Shown one piece after another: positions 1-8,201 of a stretch of DNA of 44,776 nucleotides (positions are counted from its first letter, which is position 1; every line of letters begins with the position of its first letter). The position numbers were made by a program, and so were the translations under genes. This DNA comes from a bacterium (lineage in GTDB: Bacteria > Pseudomonadota > Alphaproteobacteria > Rhizobiales > Aestuariivirgaceae): the NCBI GenBank assembly GCA_022842165.1, contig JALHQC010000033.1, forward strand, positions 1 to 44,776. Direction: 5' to 3'. The notes under the pieces are model-generated. The model was not told the origin of the DNA, ran no database searches, and was given only the letters and a program-made list of their open reading frames with translations.

Positions 1-1061
1 ACGGTGGCCTTGTTGGCGAGCGTGATGAAGCCATCCCTGTCCTTGGCCCAGACGAGGTCGGGCGTGCTGCGCAGGACGGTGTTGAGCAGTTCTTGCTGGG
101 TGATCAGGCGTTCCTCCGCCGCCATCGGCCCGGTGATGTCGAGGTCGATGCCGAAGATGCGCTGGCCGCCGATCTCCAGCGGCCCCGCCATGGATCGCCG
201 TTCGATCCAGCGCAGGCAGCCGTCGGGGCGGGTGATGCGCAGCCGCAGCTTGAACTTGGTGCCGGGCGGCGCGCTGGCCTCGCGGTGCCGGACATCGGCG
301 AGCGCCGCGCGATCGTCGGGATGGACAAGCGCCGCGAACACATCGAGCGAGGGCGATGCGCTGGCCGGGTCGATCCCCATCATCGCATAGCCGATGGGAG
401 ACCATTCGGTCGTCCGGGTACGGACATTGTATTGCCATGGCGCGGCATCCCCGCCGTCGAGCGCCAGCTCGAGCGAGGTCTTGGACCGGATCAGGCTCTC
501 TTCCGAGATCTTGCGTTCGGTGATGTCGGTCGCGACCCCGAGGATTTGCGTCGGCCTTCCCGCCGCGTCGCGCTTGAACACGCGGTCGCGGCTCAGCAGC
601 CAGACGAATGCCCCGTCCTTGTGCTGCATGCGGTATTCGAGTTCATGGATATCGTCGCTTTGGCATTCCGCAATGCGCGCGAAACGCTGGACAACGCGCG
701 GCATGTCGTCAGGATGCAGCAGCCGGGCCAGCACGCCGGACTCCATCGCGGCAATTTCGGCAGGGCCATAGCCCAGCACCCGGCGCGACTGTTCGCTGAT
801 ATAGATATTGCGCTTCTCCGAGAGGTCATAGATATAGGTGAGGCTCGGCGCCGCCCCGATGATGGCAAGCGCGAAGTCCAGTTGTTCGCGCAGCACGCCG
901 GGCTGTTCCGGGCCGCTGGCCTGGTCCGGCGGAAAGGATGGTCCGCCGCTGATGCTGCCGGGGTCCTTCACAGCCTTGTGCGCCCGCATGGGCGATCCGG
1001 GTGGCCCGCGATCATCCGCGCCGATTGAAGTGCCTCTTGGCTGTTCCGCATGGCCGCCCAT
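1..1061 (-). CDS. PAS-domain sensor protein, N-terminal part (C-terminus beyond window)
   Basis: An open minus-strand frame runs from a start near 1061 off the left edge. Translation shows at least two PAS/PAC units. The first has LHPDDMPR and ends with the PAC signature GVATDITERK. The second has VHPDDRAAL and RITRPDGCLRWIERR, followed by FGIDLDITG. A third sensor segment begins with LLNTVLRSTPDLVWAKDRDG. This PAS_3-type tandem is typical of HWE/HisKA2 histidine kinases and of GGDEF/EAL proteins; the output domain lies outside the window, so the class cannot be decided. No signal peptide or membrane segment is visible, so a cytoplasmic sensor is likely. The start is uncertain: ATG at 1061 or 989, or GTG at 1076, none with a strong Shine-Dalgarno; an in-frame stop at 1089-1091 limits it. 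Confidence 0.85.
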   Translation of the reverse strand, partial: MGGHAEQPRGTSIGADDRGPPGSPMRAHKAVKDPGSISGGPSFPPDQASGPEQPGVLREQLDFALAIIGAAPSLTYIYDLSEKRNIYISEQSRRVLGYGPAEIAAMESGVLARLLHPDDMPRVVQRFARIAECQSDDIHELEYRMQHKDGAFVWLLSRDRVFKRDAAGRPTQILGVATDITERKISEESLIRSKTSLELALDGGDAAPWQYNVRTRTTEWSPIGYAMMGIDPASASPSLDVFAALVHPDDRAALADVRHREASAPPGTKFKLRLRITRPDGCLRWIERRSMAGPLEIGGQRIFGIDLDITGPMAAEERLITQQELLNTVLRSTPDLVWAKDRDGFITLANKAT

Positions 1062-1215
1062 ACTTGGCGCCGGCACGAATTCCGCCGCTCATCGACCATA
1101 AACCCGGAGCGCGGCGTTTGGTTCCACGCCGCGGCAGAATATGTTCTGCTTTCCGCACTCCGGCACTGCCGCATTCTGCAGTGGCCAAAGCCCGGCAAAC
1201 TCTCGGAAAAGAAAG

Positions 1216-1247
1216 GCGATCCGGGGAGAGGCAAGGCCCCGGATCGC
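1216..1247 (-). terminator. Rho-independent terminator of the 1255-1749 gene
   Basis: The arms GCGATCCGGGG (1216-1226) and CCCCGGATCGC (1237-1247) form a perfect 11-bp stem with a 10-nt loop. Read on the minus strand it is followed by the T-rich run CTTTCTTTTC (complement of 1206-1215). It starts 8 nt past the stop of the secreted-protein gene. Confidence 0.85.
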
Positions 1248-1254
1248 GTCGCTA

Positions 1255-1749
1255 CTACCAGCGCATGAGGCTGGGGCGGGAACGGGTCTTCACATCAGCC
1301 TTGATCGAGCCGGCGCAGGCCTTGATCCCGAAGGCCGACGGATGGAACTTCTTGAAGCCATAGGCCGAGAGCTTGCCGATTTTCGCGGTGTTGGCCTTGC
1401 CGATGTATTGCGTCAGCGGATTGTAGTGCTTGCCGCGCGACTCGCTCAAGTGGAAATGCAGCGAGGGCTGCGCATTGAAGGCCGACTTGGCGAAGCACAC
1501 ATTGCCGCCTTTGCGCTTGAAATAGACCACCTGGATCGCGGCGGCCGAGACCTGCCAGTCGCGGATCACCACCTTGGTGCGCGAGGCAAGCCAGCGGTTG
1601 GCCTGCAGGATGTGCTGGTGTGTATAGCCGCCGGGGCGGTGCCAGAGTTCGATGGTCTTGGCGCTGACGGGTGCTGCAGTGCCGGCCATCAGCAGGCTTG
1701 CAGCCAGGGCGGCGCGCTTCGCGAAATTTGCGATCAGATGGGCGTTCAT
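1255..1749 (-). CDS. Small secreted protein of unknown function
   Basis: A 164-residue protein that I do not recognise. The N-terminus has a clear Sec signal peptide: a basic start, hydrophobic AALAASLLMAGTAAP, and probable cleavage after VSA near residue 30. The mature part is basic, rich in Lys, His and aromatic residues, and has only two Cys (in NVCFAKS and IKACAGS), which could form one disulphide in the periplasm. It stands alone: a strong terminator follows it, and about 250 bp separate its start from the ABC exporter gene on its upstream side. GAGG about 8 nt before the ATG at 1749 supports this start. No enzymatic motif is visible. Confidence 0.75.
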   Translation of the reverse strand: MNAHLIANFAKRAALAASLLMAGTAAPVSAKTIELWHRPGGYTHQHILQANRWLASRTKVVIRDWQVSAAAIQVVYFKRKGGNVCFAKSAFNAQPSLHFHLSESRGKHYNPLTQYIGKANTAKIGKLSAYGFKKFHPSAFGIKACAGSIKADVKTRSRPSLMRW

Positions 1750-2001
1750 GGGTCTTTACCTCAAGGACTGCGCAAGCGTCCGCTGCGCGCCGGACGATGC
1801 CGGAGCTGTTGGAAACGCTCGGAATTTTGAATTTGAGGATACCGGTCTATGGCCGGTTCAGACGGAGCGGCGTCATACCTTCGCCGGACTGTGCGGCGAT
1901 CTCGTCTGCGATGAAGACACCTTAACAGCCGCGCCTTACAACGGCGGAAAGCTTAACCGTAAAATTTGATGCATTTCCGCACGACGGCCGGAAGCGCCGC
2001 G

Positions 2002-3822
2002 TCAGGGGGCTTCCGTGCCGGCAATCTGCTCCAGCGAGGACATGGCCCTGACCAGGCTGTGCGGGTTCGATTGCAGCGCACCGGCGGTCCCATCCTCCAG
2101 AATGCGGCCCTGCGCCATGACGATGATGCGGTCTGTCCAGGCGACGGTCGAGATGCGATGCGCGATGACCAGCACGGCGCGGTCCTGGGCCATGCCGCGC
2201 AGCGCCCCCAGGATCTCGCCTTCGTCCACGGGGTTCAGGGCGCTTGTCGCCTCATCGAGGATCAGCAGATCCGGCTGCGACAGCAGCGCCCGCGCGAGGC
2301 ACAGCCGCTGTCGCTGCCCGCGGGAGATCAGCGTGCCGCGCTCCCCGATCAGGGTGTCGAGCCCCTGCGGCAGCGTCTCGACGATCGGCGCGGCATGGGC
2401 CTGCTGCAGCGCCGCCCACATTTCATCTTCCGTGGTTAACGGTCTTGCCACCAGCAGATTGGCGCGCACGCTGTCGTTGAACAGGAATTCCTCCTGGGTG
2501 ACATAGGCCACTCTCCGGCGCCACTGCGCGCGCGCTTCCGGCGGCAGTTCCGCGCCATCGATCAGGACCGCGCCGCCGGTTGGGGGAATGAGCCCGGCGA
2601 GAATGTCGGCAAGCGTGGTCTTGCCGCTGCCCGATACGCCGATCAGTCCCGTCGCGCCCTTGGCGGCGAGGCTGAAATTCAGGTGATCGAGAATGAGCGG
2701 TCCGTCTTCCCGGTAGCGGAACTGCAGACTGCGGACAGCGATCTCCCGCGTCAGTGGCCGGACGGCCGGGGCCGCTGAAATCTCCGTTTCCGCCGCCGCG
2801 CGGGTCTCCGTGACGAGGCGGTTCAGGCCCTCGAATTGCGGCAGGACGGAGAGCAGGCTTTGCACGTCGTGCTGCAATCCTTGAACGCGCGGCAGCAGCC
2901 GCGCGAAGATCACCGCCAGCAGCACGGGCTCGGCGTTCGAAGCGCCGGTCTTCACCGCGATATAGATCAGCGCGCTCAGCATGATCGCGGCGGCCATGCT
3001 ATGAATGAAGCTCGATGCCGCTGAATTCCGCGACAGCGCGATTCCCTGCATCCCATGCTGTTTCGCGAGATCCTCGAACTCAGCCCGGTAGCGGTCCTCC
3101 GCCGAGAGGACGCGCGCCGCCTTCAACCCGGCGAAGTGCCGGGAAAGCTGTTCGTAGATCCCCTGCATCGCGGCCCAGCCGCGGGTGCCGATCCGGTAGG
3201 CGCGCAAATCGAAGTAACTCATCGGCAGCACGATCAGCACCGCGCAGGCCAGCGCCGCCAGCGTCAGCCACGGCGAAATGACCAGCGCCACCGCCAGCCC
3301 CGCCATCACTGAGAACGCCGATGTCAGCAGCCGCATGAAGAGTGCCGCACCCACCGCAGCCTCGTCCGTCTGCGCGGTCATCGCGTGCGTGAACTCCGAG
3401 GCGCGGCGCGAGGCGAGGTGCAGCCAGTTCGCCCGCGTCACCGCGTCATAGGCCTCGGTCCTGAGCGCCACCATGAACCCGTTGTTGAGCCGCGCGGTGA
3501 TTTCGGTCTGCAGCCAGTTGAGCAGGCCGCGCGCCAGCATCAGCCCGAGAAACAGCACCAGCACCGGGCCGAGATCGACCGAAAGCCCCAGCCATTCCAG
3601 CGCCCGGCGGAACGCTTCGCTCACCCCCGAAACACTGTCCCCTGCGCCTGCGATGCCGAGAAGGCCGAGGATCGGAACCAGCAGGAACAGCCCGATCCCT
3701 TCAAGCAGACTGCCCGCGAGGCTGACGATGACGCTCGCGGCAAACAGGGCTGGCGCATGCGAGACGACCCGCCGCCAATAGGCCAGCGCCAGCCGGAAAG
3801 TGCCGCGAAATCCCTGTGTCAT
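2002..3822 (-). CDS. ABC exporter, fused permease and ATPase (ABCB/MsbA-like)
   Basis: A 606-residue half-transporter in the type I exporter layout: about six membrane helices in residues 20-330, then a nucleotide-binding domain from about 360. Visible motifs are Walker A GVSGSGKTT (about 395), Q-loop YVTQEEFLF, Walker B LLILDEATSALN (about 519) and the H-loop AHR. The ABC signature is degenerate, ISRGQRQRL instead of LSGGQ. Two copies would form an ATP-driven exporter in the inner membrane; the substrate (lipid, peptide or drug) cannot be read from sequence. I chose the ATG at 3822 (MTQGFRGTFRL) because the 33 residues of the longer frame are low-complexity and unlike a transporter N-terminus. 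Neighbours give no hint of substrate. Confidence 0.9.
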   Translation of the reverse strand: MTQGFRGTFRLALAYWRRVVSHAPALFAASVIVSLAGSLLEGIGLFLLVPILGLLGIAGAGDSVSGVSEAFRRALEWLGLSVDLGPVLVLFLGLMLARGLLNWLQTEITARLNNGFMVALRTEAYDAVTRANWLHLASRRASEFTHAMTAQTDEAAVGAALFMRLLTSAFSVMAGLAVALVISPWLTLAALACAVLIVLPMSYFDLRAYRIGTRGWAAMQGIYEQLSRHFAGLKAARVLSAEDRYRAEFEDLAKQHGMQGIALSRNSAASSFIHSMAAAIMLSALIYIAVKTGASNAEPVLLAVIFARLLPRVQGLQHDVQSLLSVLPQFEGLNRLVTETRAAAETEISAAPAVRPLTREIAVRSLQFRYREDGPLILDHLNFSLAAKGATGLIGVSGSGKTTLADILAGLIPPTGGAVLIDGAELPPEARAQWRRRVAYVTQEEFLFNDSVRANLLVARPLTTEDEMWAALQQAHAAPIVETLPQGLDTLIGERGTLISRGQRQRLCLARALLSQPDLLILDEATSALNPVDEGEILGALRGMAQDRAVLVIAHRISTVAWTDRIIVMAQGRILEDGTAGALQSNPHSLVRAMSSLEQIAGTEAP

Positions 3823-4035
3823 TTCTGCCTGATCATGAGGTGGATGGCTGCAGGTCCTGCCGCTGCCGGAGCTGGCGCGGCGGGCCGCCTGTTGTTTTGT
3901 GCACGATGCCATGAACGCCATGGCTTCTCAAGCAGGCCGGCCGCAGAAACTCCGCCTGTGGTGATTGGGCGATCCGGTGGACAAGCGCTCTCCCGCCTTG
4001 CCATACTCGGCCATGACGTCTTCCCGGCCTCCGCC

Positions 4036-4716
4036 ATGAACTGTCCCGCCCCGCGCTTTTCCCTCGTGATATTCGATTGCGACGGCGTCCTCGTCGACAG
4101 CGAAATGCTGAGCGCCGGCGTGCTCATGACCATGATGGAGGAGGCAGGCCTTCCGATCACGCCCGAAATCTTCCGCAGCGATTTTCTGGGCCGCAGCTTT
4201 GCAGCGGCGGCGGCCCGCGCCGAGCAGCGCTTCGGCCGCGCGCTGCCCGATGACTTCCAGTTGCAGTATCGCGAACGGCTTCTGGCCAGAATGCGGATCG
4301 AGCTGCGCGTCATGGATGGCGCGCTCGACGTCCTGTCAGATCTCCGCGTGCCCTTTTGCCTAGCCACCAGCAGCAGTCCGCAGCGGCTGGCCCTGTCGCT
4401 CGAGGTTGCGGGGCTCGAAGGTCATTTCAAGGCCAGGGCATTCACGGCGTCCGAAGTGCAAAACGGCAAGCCGGCGCCCGATCTCTTTCTTCACGCCGCC
4501 GCGCGCATGGGTGCGGACCCGGCAAGCTGCCTGGTGCTGGAGGACAGTGAGATGGGCGTCAGGGCGGGGCTTGCCGCCGGCATGACGGTCTGGCACTTCG
4601 CGGGTGGCGCGCATGTGAGGGCAGGTTATCGCCTGCCCGATAACGTCCGGGCGGAGCGGACCGTGCCCAGCATGAAAGGGCTTCGCGCCGCCTTCGCTGA
4701 AATAGGGCTTTGCTGA
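4036..4716 (+). CDS. HAD-superfamily phosphatase (beta-phosphoglucomutase-like)
   Basis: A 226-residue HAD hydrolase, subfamily IA. Motif I is FDCDGVLVDSE (nucleophile Asp plus acid/base Asp), motif II is the Ser/Thr of LATSSS, motif III the Lys of NGKPAPDLF, and motif IV is EDSEMG. The helical cap lies between motifs I and II. Such enzymes dephosphorylate small sugar or polyol phosphates. It heads the plus-strand polyol cluster, 49 bp before the SorC regulator, as related HAD genes do in rhizobial sorbitol/mannitol loci, so a role in clearing phosphorylated polyol intermediates is plausible but inferred. The start at 4036 places motif I near residue 12, normal for the family; the frame is open far upstream but that part is unrelated. 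Confidence 0.88.
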   Translation: MNCPAPRFSLVIFDCDGVLVDSEMLSAGVLMTMMEEAGLPITPEIFRSDFLGRSFAAAAARAEQRFGRALPDDFQLQYRERLLARMRIELRVMDGALDVLSDLRVPFCLATSSSPQRLALSLEVAGLEGHFKARAFTASEVQNGKPAPDLFLHAAARMGADPASCLVLEDSEMGVRAGLAAGMTVWHFAGGAHVRAGYRLPDNVRAERTVPSMKGLRAAFAEIGLC

Positions 4717-4765
4717 AAGGCCGACTTGCCCCTAGTTGTGCGCCAACGACGAGGACTGAAGCACC

Positions 4766-5722
4766 GTGGCCCGTAAGCCTGAATCCGAAAGCGACCGACT
4801 GGACGATGCCGCCCGCGCCGGCTGGCTCTATTACATCGCGGGCAACACGCAGGATGAAATCGCCCGGAAGCTTGGCGTCTCGCGGCAGACGGCGCAGCGC
4901 CTGGTGTCGCTCGCGGTCAGCGAGAAGCTTATCAAGGTCAGGCTCGATCATCCGATCGGCCGCTGCATCGAGTTATCGGACCGGCTCCGCGATCTCTACA
5001 GGTTGCAGATGTGCGAAGTGGTGCCGGCCGATCCGGGCTCGAGCTCCGAGACGCTTGGTGTAGCGGAGGCAGCGGCCGCCGAACTCGAACGCTATCTCGT
5101 CTCGCAGCATCCCGTCATCGTCGCCATGGGCACGGGCCGCATGCTGCGCGCCATGGCCGAACAGGTGAGTCCCATGGACTGCCCGCAGCACAAGATGATC
5201 TCGCTCGTCGGCAACATCGCGCCCGATGGCTCCGCCTCGCTCTTTGACGTCGTCAGCCGCATTGGCGACCGGGTCAAGGCGCCGCACTACCCGATGCCGC
5301 TGCCAGTGATTGCCACCACCGTTCACGAGAAAAATCTTCTCCTCGGTCAGAAAACGCTGCGCAACGTGCTGGAACTGGCGAGGCAGGCGGATGTCACCTT
5401 CGTCGGCATCGGCACCGTTGACGAAACGGCAGCGCTGCTGCGCGACGGGTTTGTGCGGCAAGATGAAATCCGCGCCCTGGTGCGCGCCGGCGCCGTGGGC
5501 GAAATCACTGGCTGGGCCTTCAACCACGAAGGTGCGCTTCTCGACGGCCTCACCAACGATCGTGTGCTGAGCGTTCCGCTCGAACAGCCTGCCGCGCGCA
5601 AGGTGATTGGCGTCGCGATGGCCTTGCCGCGATTCCGGGCCATCAAGGGCGCAATGCGTGGCAACCTGATCAACGGCCTGATAACCAACGAGACGATGGC
5701 TGAGCTGTTGCTTGAAGCCTGA
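4766..5722 (+). CDS. SorC/DeoR-type transcriptional regulator of the polyol operon
   Basis: A 318-residue SorC-family regulator. The N-terminal HTH (residues 28-50) reads TQDEIARKLGVSRQTAQRLV. From about residue 55 follows the sugar-binding effector domain, with VAMGTGRMLRAMAEQ, the VGIGTVDETAALLRDGF region and the C-terminal NGLITNE, all characteristic of this family. It lies directly before the smoE-type transporter genes and probably controls them in response to a polyol or a phosphorylated derivative; the position matches the smoC regulator of described sorbitol/mannitol loci. The start is GTG at 4766 with GAGG at 4751-4754. The 168 bp after its stop hold candidate operator and promoter elements. 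Confidence 0.92.
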   Translation: MARKPESESDRLDDAARAGWLYYIAGNTQDEIARKLGVSRQTAQRLVSLAVSEKLIKVRLDHPIGRCIELSDRLRDLYRLQMCEVVPADPGSSSETLGVAEAAAAELERYLVSQHPVIVAMGTGRMLRAMAEQVSPMDCPQHKMISLVGNIAPDGSASLFDVVSRIGDRVKAPHYPMPLPVIATTVHEKNLLLGQKTLRNVLELARQADVTFVGIGTVDETAALLRDGFVRQDEIRALVRAGAVGEITGWAFNHEGALLDGLTNDRVLSVPLEQPAARKVIGVAMALPRFRAIKGAMRGNLINGLITNETMAELLLEA

Positions 5723-5754
5723 GCAAAATCCCCTTTAAAATGCTGTATGAACAT

Positions 5755-5776
5755 CAATAAGTTAAGCATGTTATTG
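5755..5776. promoter_or_regulatory. Candidate operator: inverted repeat upstream of the binding-protein gene
   Basis: CAATAA (5755-5760) and TTATTG (5771-5776) form a perfect 6-bp inverted repeat with a 10-nt spacer. An overlapping pair, AACAT (5750-5754) and ATGTT (5768-5772), adds symmetry. A second pair, GTTGC (5779-5783) and GCAAC (5797-5801), lies just downstream. Position between a SorC regulator and its probable target operon suggests regulator binding. Assignment to this protein is inference. Confidence 0.4.
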
Positions 5777-5810
5777 CGTTGCGATAGTGCAGCGCAGCAA
5801 CGATTCGGCA

Positions 5811-5840
5811 TTGACTCCTGCCTGATTTAAAGTCGAGTAT
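5811..5840 (+). promoter_or_regulatory. Possible sigma70-type promoter for the polyol transport operon
   Basis: TTGACT at 5811-5816 matches the -35 consensus. GAGTAT at 5835-5840, after an 18-nt spacer, is a weak -10. Transcription would start near 5847, about 45 nt before the ATG at 5891. The ribosome binding site GGGAGGA ends 5 nt before that ATG. The -10 element is poor, so the call is tentative. Confidence 0.35.
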
Positions 5841-5890
5841 ATGCCCGCTGTGTTGGCAAAAGCTCAACCAGAGATCACGGGAGGAACTTC

Positions 5891-7195
5891 ATGAATTTCA
5901 TTGCGAAGGGCGTATTCGGCGCCCTGATGTTCAGCGCCATGGCCAGCACGGCACTGGCTGAAACCACGCTTACGATTGCGACCGTCAACAACGGCGACAT
6001 GATCCGCATGCAGGGCCTGACCGAGGACTTTACCTCGAAGAATCCTGACATCAAGCTCGAGTGGGTTACCCTCGAAGAGAACGTGCTGCGCGAGAAGGTG
6101 ACGACCGATATCGCCACCAAGGGCGGCCAGTTCGACGTTCTCACCATCGGCACCTATGAAGTGCCGATCTGGGGCAAGAAGGGCTGGCTCGTGCCCTTGA
6201 CCATGGTCGACGATCCGGCAGACCTGCTGCCCGCCATTGCGGGCGGCCTGACGGTCGACGGCAAGCTGATGGCCGCACCCTTCTATGGCGAAAGCTCGAT
6301 GGTGATGTACCGCACCGATCTGGTCGATGCGACGGGCATGAAGATGCCGGATGCGCCGACCTGGAAGGACATCAAGGAGATCGCCGCCAAGATCACCGAC
6401 AGGGACAAGGAAATCTACGGCGTCTGCCTGCGCGGCAAGGCCGGCTGGGGCGAGAACATGGCCTTCCTGACAGCCACGTCCAACTCGTTTGGCGCCCGCT
6501 GGTTCGATGAGAACTGGAAGCCCCAGTTCGACCAGCCGGAATGGAAGGACACGTTGAACTTCTACCTCGACCTGATGAAGGAATCGGGTCCGCCGGGCGC
6601 GTCCTCCAACGGCTTCAACGAGAATCTGGCGCTCTTCAACTCCGGCAAGTGCGGCATGTGGATCGACGCGACCGTTGCGGCATCCTTCGTGACCAACCCC
6701 AAGGACTCGCAGGTTGCCGACAAGGTGGGCTTCGCGCTCGCCCCCGATAACGGCCTCGGCAAGCGCGGCAACTGGCTCTGGGCATGGTCGCTGGCCATTC
6801 CGGCCGGCACCCAGAAGGAAGAGGCGGCACAGAAGTTCATCGGCTGGGCCACGTCCAAGGCCTATACCGAACTCGTCGCATCGAAGGAAGGCTGGGCCAA
6901 CGTTCCCCCGGGCACGCGCACCTCGCTCTACGCGAACCCCGAGTATCAGAAGGTTCCCTTCGCCAAGATGACGCTCGATTCGATCAACTCGGCCGACCCG
7001 ACGAAGCCCACCGTGAAGCCGGTGCCGTACGTCGGTGTTCAGTTCGTGGCGATCCCCGAGTTCGCCGGCATCGCAACGACCACGGGCCAGATCTTCTCGG
7101 CAGCACTTGCCGGCGAGAAGACCGCCGACGAAGCCCTCGCCGAGGCCCAGGACGTGGCGACGCGCGAAATGACCAAAGCCGGTTACATCAAGTAA
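5891..7195 (+). CDS. smoE: Polyol ABC transporter, periplasmic substrate-binding protein
   Basis: A 434-residue extracellular solute-binding protein of family 1. A Sec signal peptide covers residues 1-23 (cleavage after ALA). The mature part starts TTLTIATVNNGDMIRMQ and contains FDVLTIGTYEVPIWGKKGW and MAAPFYGESSMVMYRTDLV, as in the sorbitol/mannitol-binding SmoE group of alphaproteobacteria. It captures the polyol in the periplasm and delivers it to the two permeases encoded next. The strong GGGAGGA site and the stable hairpin just after its stop would favour high expression relative to the membrane genes. Substrate assignment rests on the following dehydrogenase genes (smoS- and mtlK-like), which oxidise sorbitol/galactitol-type and mannitol/arabitol-type polyols. 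Confidence 0.92.
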   Translation: MNFIAKGVFGALMFSAMASTALAETTLTIATVNNGDMIRMQGLTEDFTSKNPDIKLEWVTLEENVLREKVTTDIATKGGQFDVLTIGTYEVPIWGKKGWLVPLTMVDDPADLLPAIAGGLTVDGKLMAAPFYGESSMVMYRTDLVDATGMKMPDAPTWKDIKEIAAKITDRDKEIYGVCLRGKAGWGENMAFLTATSNSFGARWFDENWKPQFDQPEWKDTLNFYLDLMKESGPPGASSNGFNENLALFNSGKCGMWIDATVAASFVTNPKDSQVADKVGFALAPDNGLGKRGNWLWAWSLAIPAGTQKEEAAQKFIGWATSKAYTELVASKEGWANVPPGTRTSLYANPEYQKVPFAKMTLDSINSADPTKPTVKPVPYVGVQFVAIPEFAGIATTTGQIFSAALAGEKTADEALAEAQDVATREMTKAGYIK

Positions 7196-7217
7196 TCATC
7201 CTCCCATAGAAAACTTG

Positions 7218-7247
7218 GGCTGTCCGGACTTCTATGGCCGGGCAGCC
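7218..7247 (+). terminator. Intercistronic hairpin between binding-protein and permease genes
   Basis: GGCTGTCCGG (7218-7227) pairs with CCGGGCAGCC (7238-7247) over 10 bp with one G-T wobble and a 10-nt loop; ATTTTC follows. It lies 22 nt after the binding-protein stop. Such hairpins in ABC uptake operons usually act as partial terminators or 3'-end stabilisers. The short T stretch suggests read-through into the permease genes. Confidence 0.65.
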
Positions 7248-7288
7248 ATTTTCAAGCCTTTCGCAAATCATTTGTCCGGGCGGCAACC

Positions 7289-8197
7289 ATGGCAACGCAG
7301 CAGACTCGCGCATTGGGCAGGATCGCTGTCGCGCCTTCGGTCATTGCCCTGTTCCTCTGGATGATCGTGCCCTTGAGCATGACCATCTGGTTCTCCTTCC
7401 TCCGCTACAATCTGCTCGATCCCAATCCCGCCTGCTCGCTCCTGACGCCCGGCCAGCTTCTCGATGAGGCCAATCGCTGCTTTGCCGGCACCACCAACTA
7501 CTATTACTTCCTCACCGATCCGGCCTTCTTCAAGGCCATGCGCAATTCGCTGATGCTGGTTGGCTGGGTCATCGCCATCAGCGTCATCGGCGGCACGCTG
7601 CTGGCGCTGCTTCTCGATCAGGCGATCTATGGCCGCAACATCGTGCGCCTGATGATCATCGCGCCGTTCTTCGTCATGCCGACCGTCAGCGCGCTGGTGT
7701 GGAAGAACATGATGATGCATCCGGTGCAGGGCTTCCTCGCCTGGATCACGAAATCACTGGGCCTCGGCGCCATCGACTGGTTCGCGCATTATCCGATGAC
7801 GGCGATCGTCATCATGGTATCGTGGCAATGGCTGCCCTTCGCAACGCTCATCATCCTGACGGCGCTGCAATCCTTCGATGAAGAGCAGAAGGAGGCAGCC
7901 CAGATGGACGGCACGCCGCCGCTGTCTTTTTTCTGGTACATGATCCTGCCGCATCTGGCGCGGCCCATCACCGTCGTCATCCTGATCGAGACGATATTCC
8001 TGCTGAATGTGTTCGCCGAGATCTACGTCTCGGGATCGGGCGGCCGCGCCGGCAATCTGCCCTATCTCGTCTATCAGTACGGCCTGCTGTCGAACGATAT
8101 CGGCGGCGCCTCCGCCGGCGGCATCGTGGCGGTGGTGCTGGCAAACATCGTCGCATTCTTCCTGATGCGCATGATCGGCAAGAACCTGGAGGGCTGA
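7289..8197 (+). CDS. smoF: Polyol ABC transporter, permease subunit 1
   Basis: A 302-residue binding-protein-dependent inner-membrane permease of the MalF type, with about six hydrophobic helices. The cytoplasmic EAA loop, which docks on the ATPase, reads EAAQMDGTPPLSFFWYMILP (near residues 204-223). It pairs with the second permease 4 bp downstream to form the channel. The 93-bp gap before it contains the hairpin noted above and no clear separate promoter, so it is probably co-transcribed from the upstream promoter. Confidence 0.92.
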   Translation: MATQQTRALGRIAVAPSVIALFLWMIVPLSMTIWFSFLRYNLLDPNPACSLLTPGQLLDEANRCFAGTTNYYYFLTDPAFFKAMRNSLMLVGWVIAISVIGGTLLALLLDQAIYGRNIVRLMIIAPFFVMPTVSALVWKNMMMHPVQGFLAWITKSLGLGAIDWFAHYPMTAIVIMVSWQWLPFATLIILTALQSFDEEQKEAAQMDGTPPLSFFWYMILPHLARPITVVILIETIFLLNVFAEIYVSGSGGRAGNLPYLVYQYGLLSNDIGGASAGGIVAVVLANIVAFFLMRMIGKNLEG

Positions 8198-8201
8198 GAC
8201 C

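Noticed and set aside
93-1028. Plus-strand open frame of 311 codons at the left edge
   Set aside because: The minus strand encodes clear PAS/PAC motifs over the same bases; the plus-strand product resembles nothing and is Arg/Pro/His-rich.
1989-2015. CGGAAGC/GCTTCCG inverted repeat at the 3' end of the ABC exporter gene considered as a terminator
   Set aside because: It overlaps the stop codon, has a 13-nt loop and no T-tract on the minus strand.
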